Notes: a model not told the origin generated them from the letters alone. DNA of 64,000 bases from Circinella minor (GCA_016758965.1 JAEPRB010000154.1:34487-98486); one strand, 5' to 3'. Counted from the first letter of the stretch, positions 51,927 to 63,846 are shown. Translations and numbers: made by a program.

Positions 51927-52467
51927 ATGAGTACACAACGACAAAATTCTTGGACCCCTTTGTATGTTTGTAGATGGTCTCATTTAATGTTAATTATTCT
52001 TTAAAAAATAGTCTCTAATTATATCCAAAATTTCAGAAAGAAAAATATAGGTCAACAACGGTCGACAAATACAAGACCATTACCAATGTAAGTTTACTTT
52101 ATGCATATATATATATATCTTTGAATATTATATAAAAGCAAAATACATTAATATATATTTTTTACGATATTATTTAGACAAGGTTCACATGGTTCAGAAA
52201 CAAGTACACCAAATCAACAAGATGAAGTAAGTTTAGTCATTAATACTAGAAATAATATTTATGCATAAAACAAAAAAAAAGAGCTAATAATTTATATAAT
52301 AGGTTATGCGTAAACATTCGGAAGAATATAACATACGACTAACAATGAAAGCTACTATGCTTCAAGCAAGTACTACTTCTTATGGTTTTTATATTCCAAA
52401 ATCAACAAAATATGATAATTTTATTATACCAGCTATTCCAAGAGTATATCAACAACAACAACAATAG
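51927..52467 (+). CDS. small unknown four-exon protein
   Basis: Exons 51927-51961, 52037-52087, 52178-52226 and 52303-52467 join in frame to 99 residues, starting MSTQRQNSWTPL. Three short introns with standard ends and consistent phases (2, 2, 0) argue that this is a real gene although no exon is long. The first half is polar (Q/N/S/T/R). The second half is more ordered: VMRKHSEEYNIRLTMKATML and YGFYIPKSTKYDNFIIPAIP, then a Q run before the stop. No signal peptide, membrane helix or known domain. Shared promoter with eS25 suggests expression in growing cells. Function not recognised. Confidence 0.65.
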
Positions 52468-52781
52468 CTTTATTAATTGTTAACTCATTTTAATGTAAAA
52501 AAAAACGTACCGCGCCTTTTTTTTTTCTTTGGGAAAGTCTAGGCTACAACCTGCTTCGTATATATAATAAGGGAAAATCAAGGAGGTCAGGAATACATAT
52601 ATAACTTATACATTATCATGTATAAAGACGGATGACGATATTCAATGAATAAGGGGGTGGAGCGCGATCTGTAAGGGAAGGCAGGATACATAATGCACAT
52701 CAAAGATTTTTTTATAATCCCCAATTTACCTTCTTTTCTCTTCTTTTTTTTTGTCCTTAAACATACAACTTTCTTTTCATT
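52468..52781. other. short intergenic region
   Basis: Spacer with T-rich stretch before the ATG at 52782. Nothing else seen. Confidence 0.5.
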
Positions 52782-52976
52782 ATGATTATTTCTTTAATTT
52801 ATTATAATCTGTTATTTTTAATAATAACAATAACGATACTAGTTGATGGAACTCCTACAAGAACGACAATAACAATAAACAAAAATCATTTAATCCAAAG
52901 GTCACCAAAAGATGCAAGTTGTGTAACTGGTCCTGGTCCTGCTTCAACAGATTATTCACCTTATTGTCCACATTAA
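52782..52976 (+). CDS. putative small secreted peptide
   Basis: Single-exon ORF of 64 residues. A strongly hydrophobic stretch IISLIYYNLLFLIITITILV right after the initiator Met, followed by D-G-T-P, looks like a signal peptide. The remaining roughly 40 residues are polar and end with DASCVTGPGPASTDYSPYC plus two residues, containing two cysteines and no further helix. No dibasic Kex2 site is clear (only Q-R-S-P). The upstream T/C-rich leader resembles that of other genes here. Small secreted peptides evolve fast, so lack of recognition says little. It could still be a chance ORF. Confidence 0.5.
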   Translation: MIISLIYYNLLFLIITITILVDGTPTRTTITINKNHLIQRSPKDASCVTGPGPASTDYSPYCPH

Positions 52977-53389
52977 GCAATACCTTTTTATATAATTTTT
53001 TAAATTGTATATTTTTTTTTTAAAAAAAAACCTCTTTATCCATCAAAACTTTTTATATTTTTGTATCTACTCATTCCCCTTCTTTTTTATTTTAATTCCT
53101 TGTTAACTTTTGATATGCATTGTCATTATATTGAACTAAATCTATAATATTCTTTTGTTTACATATTATATATCGACAGTTGACATGATATTAAAAATAT
53201 TCCAAATGGTAAAACCAGAACATTTTATTATTGTTATTCACTGTGTATAAAAAAATAAAAAAATAAAATCACAATTGGAGATTACATTACTGTATATGAT
53301 CCAATGACGTATCATGTGAAATATTATTTATTATTGGGCTGATAGCAATAGAACACATGATGTAAAATTACAGGTATAAGTTATTATAT
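52977..53389. other. intergenic region before repeat copy B
   Basis: AT-rich, no gene. The match to copy A fades out somewhere around 53390-53410. Confidence 0.5.
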
Positions 53390-54769
53390 TTTGCTGAACA
53401 AAATAAAAAAAAACATGACAGCTTATATAATTTAGTTTTATAGTTGTTTTAAGATACAGCTTTACGTCATTATAAAGAGAATAGGTTAAGGTTTAAAGAT
53501 TTTTTGTGTTAAACAGAAAGGAAAATTATAGTAGCTGGCGTCTATGGGCATGTGGTCAGCTTTCTTACAATAATATCACGTATGGATACATTTATAAATA
53601 TATAGGTACAAAAAACAGAATGTATGACTGAAAATCTTTCCAGTAGAGAAAAAAAAGTTAAACTACGTAGTGAAAGAAAAACATAATAATGGGGAGACAA
53701 AGTGTTTTTCATAGAGTACCTCATCACAATAACAAATAGTTATGAGAACTACTTAGGAACAATTAATACAAACAATCTTTTGGATATGTTATCCGACTTT
53801 GATATATTTATTCTTTTAATAAATATAAAACAGTAACCAAACTCTCAAAGACATTAATGATGTCAGATATAATTATTTTTTTGGACAGCTTTAAGAAGTA
53901 TTTTTATTGATAAGGAAGAATAGATTAAAGCTCGAAAGTTATCCTCCAAAGAATGCATCATATTTAGTCCGCCATCGATTTCTTTTTTCGTATTGTTGAT
54001 AAGAAAGAGTGAAAAGAAAAAAAAATTAAGTTACAGGTAACTGAAAAATAAATGTAAAAAAAAAGTGCAAAAAGGATTGTTCAAAGAAAAAAAAGTAAAA
54101 CTTATTTAATTTGGTTGTTGGGAGAAAAGAAAAAAGTTTAAAAAGGAACGCAGAAAGAATAAGTTATGGGAGGTAAAAAGTTGTTGGTAGGGAAGAGCAA
54201 AAAAGAAATGCCTTGGTAACACTTTTAATAAAAAAAAATCAAGATAGACTGACTACAGAAAGTACAGCATAACGGCCATGTGGTGTAGACTAGTGATTTT
54301 GAATGACATTACTGTTATATAAAAATATGCTTTTCAAAACTACTTTTCAAATACGTAATATCATATGACGCGTAGTTAATTTTGACATTGGTTAAAACAA
54401 AATACTATAGTTATATTACGAATGAGGAACCTTTTTGAAAAGATATATAAAAGATAAAAAATAATACAGAATGACTTATCCTTCTTTTTAATTCACCAAC
54501 GGTAATAACAATAGCGATCTACATTTTGAGTGGATCCTTAGCAATGAAAATGATCGGCATTTGGCAGGTGAAAATAAGAGGGTCGAGTCAAAAAAAAAAA
54601 AACTCGACCAAGATCTGTAAAAGTATTGATCGCGACTTTTCGTGTCAAACTAAGATTAAGGTATATCATTCCTTTACCATGACAATAAGTTGCTTAACAA
54701 CGCTTTTCTTTAATAGAGAAACAAACGCGATTCTTTACGTAGTCATAGTAACATAATGTCGCGTAAAAA
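53390..54769 (-). mobile_element. dispersed repeat, copy B (short form)
   Basis: Reverse-complement counterpart of the two ends of copy A at 8402-12850. The 3.3-kb interior of A is missing; the join lies at about 53978, where TTTAGTCCGCCATCG meets ATTTCTTTTTTCGTATTG. Shared landmarks include GTGGTCAGCTTTCT at about 53554 and CATAATGTCGCGTAAAAA at 54752-54769, the latter marking a sharp boundary. Copy B also carries about 60-70-bp segments near 54360-54420 and 54170-54240 that A lacks. No coding capacity recognised. Confidence 0.6.
54431..54769 (-). repeat. near-identical inverted block, arm in copy B
   Basis: Partner of 8402-8744. It keeps the same 8-bp stem (GGTCGAGT 54581-54588, ACTCGACC 54602-54609) with a poly-A loop on this strand. 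Confidence 0.8.
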
Positions 54770-55957
54770 CTCGCGGATATAACAATAGTAAAAAGGCCCA
54801 GTAATATGGATCTTTTACTTGTCAAATCCCATTGACTTGTCAGTTATATATAATTTATGAGCTTTTGTTTTTAAATGATTTCATTCATGAAATAACGTGT
54901 GGAATATATTATACTATTGTATCAAGCCATGATAGCAAAAGTTGATCTTATGCTTAATCTTTCGAATTTCATCTCTGATCTTAAAAAAACAGTTGTACTT
55001 TTATGGATAGTATATATTCAAGGACAATCGTTAATTTACAACACATACTATTGTTCTACGTAAAATATTTTATCATTTTTATGAAAAGATATCAACTACA
55101 TATGTTGTATATGATATACGTAACTAGTATCGCTTTTCGATACTACGTACTATTCAATTGAATTTACCATCAAAAGGCTGGGAAAAAAAACAAATGAAAC
55201 CAATACGGTGTTTACGTTTTAAAAAATATAATTTTTCAATGCATCAATGTAAAAAAAATACTGTATATTTAAACATGACAATAATCTCGTCCTTCATAGT
55301 ATCTTATTTTGAGATTTAAATGTTTGAATATATAATAATAGAAGCTGTCGTTTTTTTTATAATTAAGTTAAATTTATATCTCGGTTACATATGGATGTAT
55401 ACTTGGAATATTGATGAAGAAATACAATGTAAATTAGTATTACTCAAATTAATAAATCTTCAGTTATTACTTATCAACAACTTTCTTTAACATAAGCAAG
55501 GCATATATTTTCGATTTTTGTTGGCATAGCAAGCGTGAATGTACACATCTAGAAATGGGTTTTAGATATTCATAAAATTGCAGAAATCTATTTTTAGCCA
55601 CTACATAAAGTGTTATAGCACAGTAGTGAACCATCCATAATTCTTTCAAGCATATTTTGATGAATGACGAGAAACTTGTTTGCAGGGGGAGTAAACAAGT
55701 GGATAGCAATAGATGGCATTAAAACAGTAACAATATATATATATATATATATACTAAAAAAAGAAAATGCGTAATAAATCAGACAAAATAGAAAAAAAAA
55801 CAACTCTTTTCAATATTAATAAGCACATTTATTGTTTTTTTTTAAAAAAAAATGGTGTTGTTACAATTTATGGTGCTTTTTCCTCAAAGAAATAGGATAC
55901 CATGCTACTATCCGATAACCCCATACCAATCTGGATAGAATTTTTACTGTATGTTGA
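54770..55957. other. intergenic region
   Basis: AT-rich spacer after repeat copy B, with an (AT)n run at about 55734-55752. ORFs are short without recognisable domains. Confidence 0.55.
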
Positions 55958-57061
55958 TTATCCAAAACGAATGCCAGCATAAAGGCCCACTAAAAATGTC
56001 GATTTAAACTATACACAAAAATAATTATACAGAACATCCCATTCATTCAATCATTCATTTACTTGTTAATAGAAAAAATTTGACAGCAATCATCTATTAA
56101 TCATAATCATAATATCCTATCTATTTGTTGTTACCTGAATATTCTTTGTCAAAAGATCTATAAATTTACGCCATTTACTTTGAACATCACGTACAGTAAC
56201 ACGACCATCTTTATCGACATCTAATTGTTTATTATATCCTGCTTGCATACGATCCCAATGAACAGTTACATATCCTTTAGCTGACATATACTATATATTC
56301 ATACAATTATAATAAAAAAAGAATTAGAATGATTAAACATTATATAACTACTAGTACTTTTTTTTGTTTTACCTGAAGACAAACAAAACCCATCCCGATT
56401 ATTAAAGCAAATAATCGTCCCATTTTCTTTAAAAAGTAACCTGTACATAATCCTAACAAAGTACCAAATGAAAGTTCACCTTTATGAACCAAAGATCGTT
56501 TTTCTTGTTGAGGTTCAATAATTTCTTCTACTGAAGGTAATGATTCTGTTGTAGTAATGTTTGCTGCTGACGATGAAGATGATGTTATATATATATATAT
56601 TTATAGATTATGATATGGAGCTAGAGTTAGCAACAAGGTTGACGGGTTATATATATGTTTCTAGTTTTATTTTTATATATTTTACCTTGACAAGCAACAG
56701 GTTGTTTTTGGAAAATTAAAGGTTTTACCATAATACCAGTAGTTCCCATTGTAACCATAGCTGTTGTTTGTCCTAATCGACGTACACTATTCAAGATGGT
56801 CGAGTTATGGGGCAGAGTCGGTCTTGATGAATTCACCCATCTACTATAGGAACATTGTCCTGTAATTTACATAAGAAATAAAAAAAAAGTCTTAATGATT
56901 TACGAATATCAACGCGTTTCCCGCAAAACTCTATATTCTGCAAAAACAGAAAAAAAAAGCATTTTTTTTTTACCTTTGTTTAAGAAGGATCGAGAAGGTG
57001 ATGCTGGTGAATGACGATTCAGGTTGCTTCGAACAACTGAAGAAAATACACGTACACTCAT
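55958..57061 (-). CDS. FUN14-family mitochondrial outer-membrane protein
   Basis: Five exons (57061-56974, 56859-56686, 56566-56373, 56290-56135, 56008-55958) encode 220 residues. The N-terminus MSVRVFSSVVRSNLNRHSP is basic and S/R-rich, like a mitochondrial targeting sequence. A weak hydrophobic stretch surrounds TTAMVTMGTTGIMV. The FUN14 core follows: GELSFGTLLGLCTGYFLKK, then a helix, then the C-terminal helix ending FLVGLYAGIRFG. Animal FUNDC1 is a mitophagy receptor; yeast Fun14 is uncharacterised at the reaction level. No LC3/Atg8-type W-x-x-L motif is obvious at the N-terminus. An EF-hand-like loop DVDKDGRVTVRD lies between the core helices. The exon 3 acceptor is a tandem CAGCAG, so two isoforms differing by one codon are possible. 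The last exon was chosen because it restores the conserved tail in frame. Confidence 0.85.
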
Positions 57062-57069
57062 CGTTATCC

Positions 57070-57100
<31 letters not shown>

Positions 57101-57621
57101 TTGGGGGGGGGGGTGAGGTAATAAAGTATAAGATGAAAACTGTTAAAATGAAACTTGGGGGTGAGGTATTTTACAGTTGTAAAAAAAAAGAGCAGAAATG
57201 TTGTGTAACCAAAATAAAAAGGCGTAAAATTTGTTGCATTGAAAAGAGTTACATGTTATGGTTTGGTTTGTTTATTTTTCAGGGGCGAAATACATATATA
57301 TACTTTTTCTAATCCAATAAATTTATCGCTATGAGTACATATGATTCCATCTCGTGTTCTTTTTTTGTTTTTTACAGCATCAAAACGCAGGAGCGATCCC
57401 AAAGGGATGGTATAGTTATTATAGATAGATAATATATAGAATGGTAATACTGGGTAACTAATGGTAATTTTTTTTAGTCTACTGTTGAAAAAAAAGTGGT
57501 AAAGCTAAACATAATCGTGCTTTGTTTTTGCTTTTCTTGTTAAAGATCATTTCTTTTTTTCTCTTCTTTTTTTTCTTCTTCTGTTTTTCTTCTTCATATT
57601 ATATTTATTTGATTTTTTAAT
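57062..57621. promoter_or_regulatory. divergent promoter region, FUN14 gene / Cys-rich membrane protein
   Basis: 560 bp between two divergent start codons, with a T-run followed by a G-run (about 57085-57112) near the FUN14 start and T/C-rich sequence before 57622. No specific sites identified. Confidence 0.4.
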
Positions 57622-59271
57622 ATGATGTTGTTGTTATGGAGTACATTATCATTACTATTTCTATTTCTTTCACCGATACATGTGACGGCATTGCGATATG
57701 GTGAACAATGTGATGCTACTCCTCTTTATAGGTATTACATATTTCGTTTATGCGAATTTGTTTTGTTCGTTGCTACTCACTCTTAAAACGTGGGGATGAT
57801 GATACAAATACTACTTTATAAAAGTTGCTGATCATTTCTTTATATTTATGTTATTGGTTATTCTATAACTTAACGAAATATGATATGTAAAAAAAACAGT
57901 GCTACTTGGCAATACGATGATTCATGTCGAAACGTGTATTTATATTGTAATCCAGCAACAAATACATGTGATTATAAAGGATGTACCAACAGTGACTATA
58001 TGAAAGGGTAGGAAATAAATAAATAAAGACTTTCTGTTTTTGTTAAAAAAAGCCATCCTATCCCAGTGTGTCATATATATATCATTAACAGCAATAATCT
58101 TAAATAATATTATAGATGGGATACTCGAATTCATGGATATCCACAAAGATGTCGAGGCGGGACTTATTGCCCAGATGATAATTCAGGATGCAAGCAATTA
58201 GTAAATCCTGGTGGTCACTGCGAATTGGTAAAAACTGATTTATTTATTTGATATAAATAATAATAATGAAGCTAACTTTCGTTGATACTTATATTTTTTT
58301 TTTATCTTTGTTTATTAGCAACGGGATGACGAATGTGCAGGTCAAATCCCTATTTGTCTCAATTCAACTTGTTATGTAAAAGCAGCTCCACTAGGCGGTA
58401 ATTGTGTAGAAGATATGTATGAAGGTCGTTCCTTTTTTTACTTTAACACATGTACTAAATAAATCTCCTACCATTCTCCCTGCTTCTCTTTTCTCTCTCC
58501 GTCCTTCTTCTAAAAACAAACAATTGAACTCGACTCAACTCAATTACTAATTATTATTATTACGATAGAACGGAATATACTTCATACGATGCACAAGGAT
58601 ATGCACTCCGTCAACGTATTATCAGAGATAATTGTATGGAAGGCACCTACTGTTCTAATTCCAGTAAATGCGCTCAATCCTCCTTGAATGGTTTTACATG
58701 TTCTCAAGACCGCGAATGTATTTCACAAACATGTAGTACCGATGGTATATGTATCAATGGTCCAGATGTTTTCCATACTATTCCTACATGGTTATGGGCA
58801 GTTCTCGGTATTGCTATCGTTCTCTTTATACTTGTAGTTCTTGGTGTTTTGTGGATTTTACATCGCTATCAATCTAAAAAAGAACGTGAAAAAATTATAA
58901 AATTTTTTGGTGATAATGAAGAATTTGCAAAATATGCCATGTTGGAAGAAGATAGTAACGATGGACTTACAGCAGCTTCAGGTGAACATCATGATATAAG
59001 TGCCAATAAAGAAAAGAGCAACACGAGTCGTACAAGTATGGTATTTTTAGCACATCCAGATTATCATGTTTCTTCTGCATTGGGTACAACACGACCTTTA
59101 TCATTTCTACCTGGAAGTAATAGTTCTGTATCAAGACTAAGGAATAGCACACCTGCTACATTACCAGCAGGAAGCACACCACGAATATCACTGGGAGGTA
59201 GTGCCACGCCTCCATTCAATGGATCACGCAGCTCTATGCCTCGTGCATCAACATCTGATCTTCCAAACTAA
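57622..59271 (+). CDS. cysteine-rich type I membrane protein
   Basis: Five exons (57622-57731, 57900-58007, 58116-58227, 58319-58416, 58569-59271) give 376 residues. The signal peptide is about 1-24 (LLLWSTLSLLFLFLSPIHVTA). The ectodomain, to about 215, has more than 20 cysteines in patterns such as C-x-x-x-x-Y-C and C-x(3)-Y-C-x-D. A single helix WLWAVLGIAIVLFILVVLGV follows, then a basic stop-transfer RYQSKKEREK and about 130 cytosolic residues rich in S, T, P and N. The layout suggests a cell-surface or secretory-pathway receptor-like or adhesion protein. Similar Cys-rich single-pass proteins occur in other fungi without known function. Exon 4 was ended at 58416 because the later GT at 58426 breaks the frame. 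Confidence 0.85.
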
Positions 59272-59801
59272 CACACCATCACATCCCCTTGCTTATCTGA
59301 TTGAATATGAGTTGAACCAAACGGAAAAAAACTGTTGCAATTATTTTGCTGTATTAACATTATTATTATACTATAATCATTATTTAAAATACTTTTGTTC
59401 TTTTTTTATCATTACTAATTATATGATATATATTATTTTTTTGCTATTATCCTTGACAAAATAATGGTTTATATTATATGCAAAACTAAAAAAAAGTAAT
59501 ATATATAGTTTGTAAAAAATGAAAGAAATTATTCAAATGAGAGAAAAAAAGATACATGGTGTCGTTGTTGTGATATAAAAAAATCGAGAGTGAGAGAAAA
59601 AAAAATAGGACAGGTAGAGGGGAATCAATAGAAAGGAGGAGAGAGAAAGAGAAGGTAAGATAAAGAAAATAACTAGTGAGGAGATCGAAGGGTTCAATTT
59701 TCATTTTTGTGAACGCAGGTGATTGTGTCGAGTTGTTATTTACTAATAATAATAAGATTAAAAAAATGAAAATGAAGAAAAAAAAAGGATAAAAAAAAGG
59801 A
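59272..59801. other. convergent 3' intergenic region
   Basis: Between the stops of the Cys-rich membrane protein gene and the RING gene. Purine-rich on the + strand at 59520-59660. No gene seen. Confidence 0.6.
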
Positions 59802-61245
59802 TTATGCACTAAGTAAAGGTGTGCGTTCTGTAGACGATTCAGGTGCTTTACGGCAAATATCATGCTTACAAATTGGACACTATAATTTTATAAAAAAAAA
59901 GTTAAAATATACTCATGATCATTATATCCTTATTTGCATTGGGATGAATAAATAAAAAATCTTGGCCCAGTTATTGGTACTTACAAATTTCTTATGTGTT
60001 GTTAACCATGCATCCACACACGTAGTATGAAATTCATGTCGACATGGTAACGTACGTAATGTATCATCATCAACATAATCTTCAAGGCAAATAGCACATT
60101 CTGCATGATCTTGTAATATCTTTTCACGACGAAATTTTCGTACAGGTAATTTTGTTACAAAATCTGTTGGAGCCAATTCATTCTTTCTTCGTTGTCGTTG
60201 TCGTAAACGCCATGTCAAATAGATGAATAACATCATAACAGCTGGTGATAATACGACTACAAGTAACATATCTAGTAAAGGCCTATTCCCCCATATAAAA
60301 AAACACATGTATTTCACATAGTCCACATAGTCCACACACACACAACCCAAAAAGAAAAAAAAATATAGAAACATATATATAAAAAACAAAATTCATAGAT
60401 ATAAAAAAACATACCATTAAATAAAATGACAGACAACGAGACATACCATGTAAGCATATCATCCTTCACGAGACGCACCAACATGGGTTCTCGGAATGAT
60501 CGTGATAATTGAAGTAATGCTTGATATTGATGTTGAGCAACAAAAACACTTGGTATATAAACATCAGAAGTATCACCTTTATATATATTCATAGATAAGT
60601 TTATTATTTTCTTACTATCATTAGTATACATATTTATCTTTTACTATATATTAATATATCAAAAAGGAAATGGATAATTATCTTTTACCTGGTGCGTACA
60701 TAGTGATCCAACCATTATAATGTTTATCTCCGACAACAGCAGCCAAGGCTCCGCTATCCTGCATTGCTCTCACTTTATCCACAAAAGAACATCCACCCCG
60801 TTCAATTAACGCAACCCAGTTTTCTGTCGGTGGCGTGACAGGATTACATCCAAATCGTTCTTCTTCGTTTGTTGGTGGTAATAACCTTCCTTCTAACCCT
60901 TTTTCTGTAAGTCTTGGTCCAAATGCTGCTACTCGATCAATATATGTTTCATTCGTTGCCTTTTTTAGTAAATGATTTGTATAGTGAGCAACTGCTATTT
61001 CTTTTTTTTTTTTGCCAAGCATAAACTTTCATTTGCACTCAATCATATTCTCTTTTCACACACTGCTTCCATTCCTTTCATTTGTACATAATAGCAAATA
61101 CTAATAATTTAAAAGGTATGTTGACAATAGTATCAATAATAATAACAAAAAGACTTACAACTACGATAACAGCAGCATGTGTCAATTGTACAATTGTGAA
61201 TAATAGTAATAGTAATGTTATGCAAACTCGCCAAGAGGCATTCAT
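59802..61245 (-). CDS. PA-TM-RING E3 ubiquitin ligase
   Basis: Five exons (61245-61159, 60959-60689, 60576-60447, 60282-59985, 59879-59802) encode 287 residues. The order is: signal peptide (about 1-25); protease-associated domain (about 30-120, with [12 protein letters not shown] and K-V-R-A-M-Q); a transmembrane helix [20 protein letters not shown]; a basic stretch; and a RING-H2 finger [19 protein letters not shown] ... [12 protein letters not shown] ... CPIC with all eight zinc ligands. This is the RNF13/RNF167/GRAIL layout: a ligase in endosome, vacuole or Golgi membranes with a lumenal substrate-binding PA domain. The exon 2 acceptor (AAAAAAG before 60959) lacks a pyrimidine tract. It was chosen for frame and for the usual start of PA domains, and could be off by one exon boundary. 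Confidence 0.88.
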
Positions 61246-61596
61246 GATGTAATCTGTTTTTTTTATATTAATATATATAAACAAGTGTAATATTTTTTTT
61301 GTTGTATGGAAAAATAATAAGACAAATAGTATTATATAACACTAGCAATAATAATAATAATAATAAAAATAAAAATAATATTTAAAAAAAAAAAGAAAAA
61401 GAAAAAATAGAAGAAGAGAGAAAAAAAAATTAACTACAAAAGGGAGGTTTAAAAAAAAGGAAGAGTGAAAAAATTACAGTGTAATGCTGCGTTTTTGTTG
61501 TTGTTATGTGTGTGTATATGTATGCTTATATAAAATTGTGTCTCGCATGTATAATGTAAATATAACACATTAATGTAACCTTTTTATTATTATTGT
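61246..61596. other. intergenic region
   Basis: Promoter of the RING gene and 3' end of the second trefoil gene. Contains an AAT/TAA run near 61350-61380. Nothing else seen. Confidence 0.5.
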
Positions 61597-62451
61597 TTAT
61601 AAATCAAGCTTTTCTGTTTTGATTGATAATTCATCTACTAATTCCCATTTATTATTATCACCTTCTTCTTTTTCGCTGATCATCCTTGGAATTTGTTCCG
61701 TATTCTATATTTTTTTTTTATCCAGAAAAATAAAAATCAGACCTTTTTTTTTCTTCTCTTTTATTCGGAGGAAAGGGGTGGAAAGTTGGTTTGGTTGGGT
61801 GGAGGGAGGGGGTTCTAAATTATAATATTTTTTACGGGATTATAAAGAAACCCTTGAATCATAAATGCATACTTACTAGATTATAAATAGGAAAAGCTTT
61901 TAATTTTAGGTATCCATTTTGATATTGCCACTCTTGTAATCCTTGTTCTTGAGTCATCGTAATGGATGATATATGCGGTTGTCTTTGAGATTGAATCAAA
62001 TTTTGATTTTGAACTTTGTCTGATTTTACACTTATCACTTGACTTTTTTTGTCATTAAAAAAGCTTCATTATATATGGGAGAGAATCACCCCATTACCTT
62101 TTCCCACCAGATGATTTAATTTTTTTTAACTCACCACAACCTGATTGTTTGTTCACAAAGAAACCCTGGTCAAAACACCATAATTGGTTTTTTTTCTCAA
62201 CTGATATTGGTCTTAATTCGATTCTTCCTCCTGGCTTATATAATTAAAAGAAAAAAAAAGACGTTTGTTTGCCATCAACCCCACCCCCTTTTTTTTAAGT
62301 CTTTCTTTTTTTTATTTTCCCGAAATTCAAACCTCATTGTTGAGAGAAGAAGAGAACAAACCTGCCATGGTGATTGAGTTACTGTCAATACATGATGTGG
62401 ATGACTACTTGATTTTATATAAAACCAACCTAATGGTATTGAGCTCGTCAT
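61597..62451 (-). CDS. second ricin-B-type beta-trefoil protein
   Basis: Four exons (62451-62362, 62234-62098, 62042-61877, 61704-61597) join to 166 residues. The start resembles the gene at 29658: GWFYIKSS here, GYFYIRSR there, at the same distance from Met. Q-x-W-like motifs NQLWCFD and LQEWQYQNGYL and the final NKWELVDEL mark the trefoil subdomains, but the L-D-V-R-G-G elements of the paralogue are lost. No signal peptide and no catalytic domain. The carbohydrate ligand, if any, is unknown. The 55-bp second intron (donor AG/GTAATG after G-G-K) is needed to restore the frame. Reading straight on gives stop codons. Confidence 0.75.
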
Positions 62452-62700
62452 TTTTGTATATTAAAAAAAATTAAGAGGACGAAAAAGAAAGCAAAAATAA
62501 AAAATAAAGGACAGGAACTGAGATATTTGTTATTAAGCAAAAGCTTGAATTTTTTTTATTCCTTTTTCTGAGCTTGCAAGTTTCTCAACAAAACTATATG
62601 GTTGACCTAATTTTTTGAATTTTTTTTTTGTTATAAAACATGAGTAACTAGGTAACAATAGCTCCACAGTAGCTAGACAACAACTATTAACTTTCTACAC

Positions 62701-63327
62701 CTAAAAAAAATCTATTAGTTTTTCTTTACCTTTCTTTTGTGCATCTTCTTGTTCTTGTAAATAGATATCTCGATCTCGTAAAATAGCATGTTTTTGTACT
62801 TCAATAATCGTACCTTTTTTCATTAATTAGTTAGTTCGTGTATATATGCATATATATATCCAAAGAAAAACAGATAATATTGACTTACCAGAAACATGAA
62901 GTATTCGAAAACTATAAGGTTGATCACACACTTTCTTAATAAAGAATAGAGAAGCTAACATCATATCTGTATAATCACGCGGTACCCTTGCTATTCCAAC
63001 TTTGGTTGCAGAATTGAACCATTTTACTAATATAAATTTTAATTTTAATTCAAATATATATATAATATCAAGTCTCTTTATTTCTATTATCTCTCTTTCC
63101 AGATAATATATTCATATAAGTTGTTCTTTTTTTTTACCATATACACTACGTGCCATGCCTTGGCCAAAATCACCATAATCAATTGTCATTGCCGAATGAA
63201 TACATTTATTTAAATCATCGTCACATAGTTTTGCAGGTGTACGTGGGAATATAACCTTTTTATCATTATCAATAATTGGATCTTGAACTAATTCAAATAG
63301 GATCCATCTTACTTTGAATCGTACCAT
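62701..63327 (-). CDS. POP5: RNase P/MRP protein subunit Pop5
   Basis: Three exons (63327-63138, 63026-62889, 62813-62701) encode 146 residues, near the usual 160-170. The start MVRFKVRWILFELVQDP is the typical Pop5 opening. Further landmarks are the central GDFGQGMARSVYGVKWFN across intron 1, then VGIARVPRDYTDMMLASLFF and SFRILHVSGTI. Pop5 binds the catalytic core RNA of nuclear RNase P and RNase MRP, acting in tRNA 5' processing and rRNA maturation. The last exon reads into an E/Q/K-rich tail and ends at TAG 62701-62703. A GTAAAG inside that tail could be an alternative donor, so the last ten residues are less certain. The trefoil gene follows 250 bp downstream on the same strand. Confidence 0.9.
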
Positions 63328-63710
63328 GACTTAAGTTTTAGAAATATGATATATAAAAAAAATTCAAAAAATAATGCGTGATATTGTACTACAGCAACAA
63401 AAAAAAACAACCACTCAAAAAACACAGAAGTTCAGAGTCAGTTCAGCCAGCCAGCTTGTGGACTTTTTTTTGTTAAACAGGTGCTCTCAATATGTGAAAT
63501 ATAAGATAGTTACAATTTATAAATAAAATATTTTTCCTTTGTAAAGTAATGAATCAAGTGTGCACCCAATATTGTAATGGTAGAAGTATGGTATATATAT
63601 ATCGCATCGAATTATCCGACCCATTGAGGGAGACTCTTCCCCCCGATGTCACTACTGCTACTTTACGAAGAAGTATTCGTGACACCTATTGGTTTTTTCC
63701 AATCGATTTG
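63328..63710. other. intergenic region upstream of POP5
   Basis: Presumed POP5 promoter, then a short open frame on the + strand (63549-63720; for example SDPLRETLPPDVTTATLRRS) that I do not recognise. It may be part of an inserted element beginning here. Confidence 0.4.
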
Positions 63711-63846
63711 CGCACACAGTTTTTTTTTTTGCGCCCCGAGATTTTTTTTTTGCGTGTCCTTATTTTTTTTTTGCGTACATTTTTTTAATTTTTTGCGTAT
63801 AATTTTTTTTTTTTTGCGCATTGAATTTCCAAGTTTGCGTATATAA
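63711..63846 (+). repeat. interspersed T-tract/GCG repeat
   Basis: Five or six irregular units of a T-run (6-13 T) followed by GCG (TTTTTTGCGTGT, TTTTTTGCGTAC, TTTTTTGCGTAT and similar), spaced about 20-30 bp. TTTGCGTATATA at 63834-63845 recurs inverted as TATATACGCAAA at the window's end (63989-64000). Confidence 0.7.

Noticed and set aside
63549..63788. 79-codon + strand ORF
   Set aside because: Its second half is only the T-tract/GCG repeat. The first half is unrecognised and unsupported.
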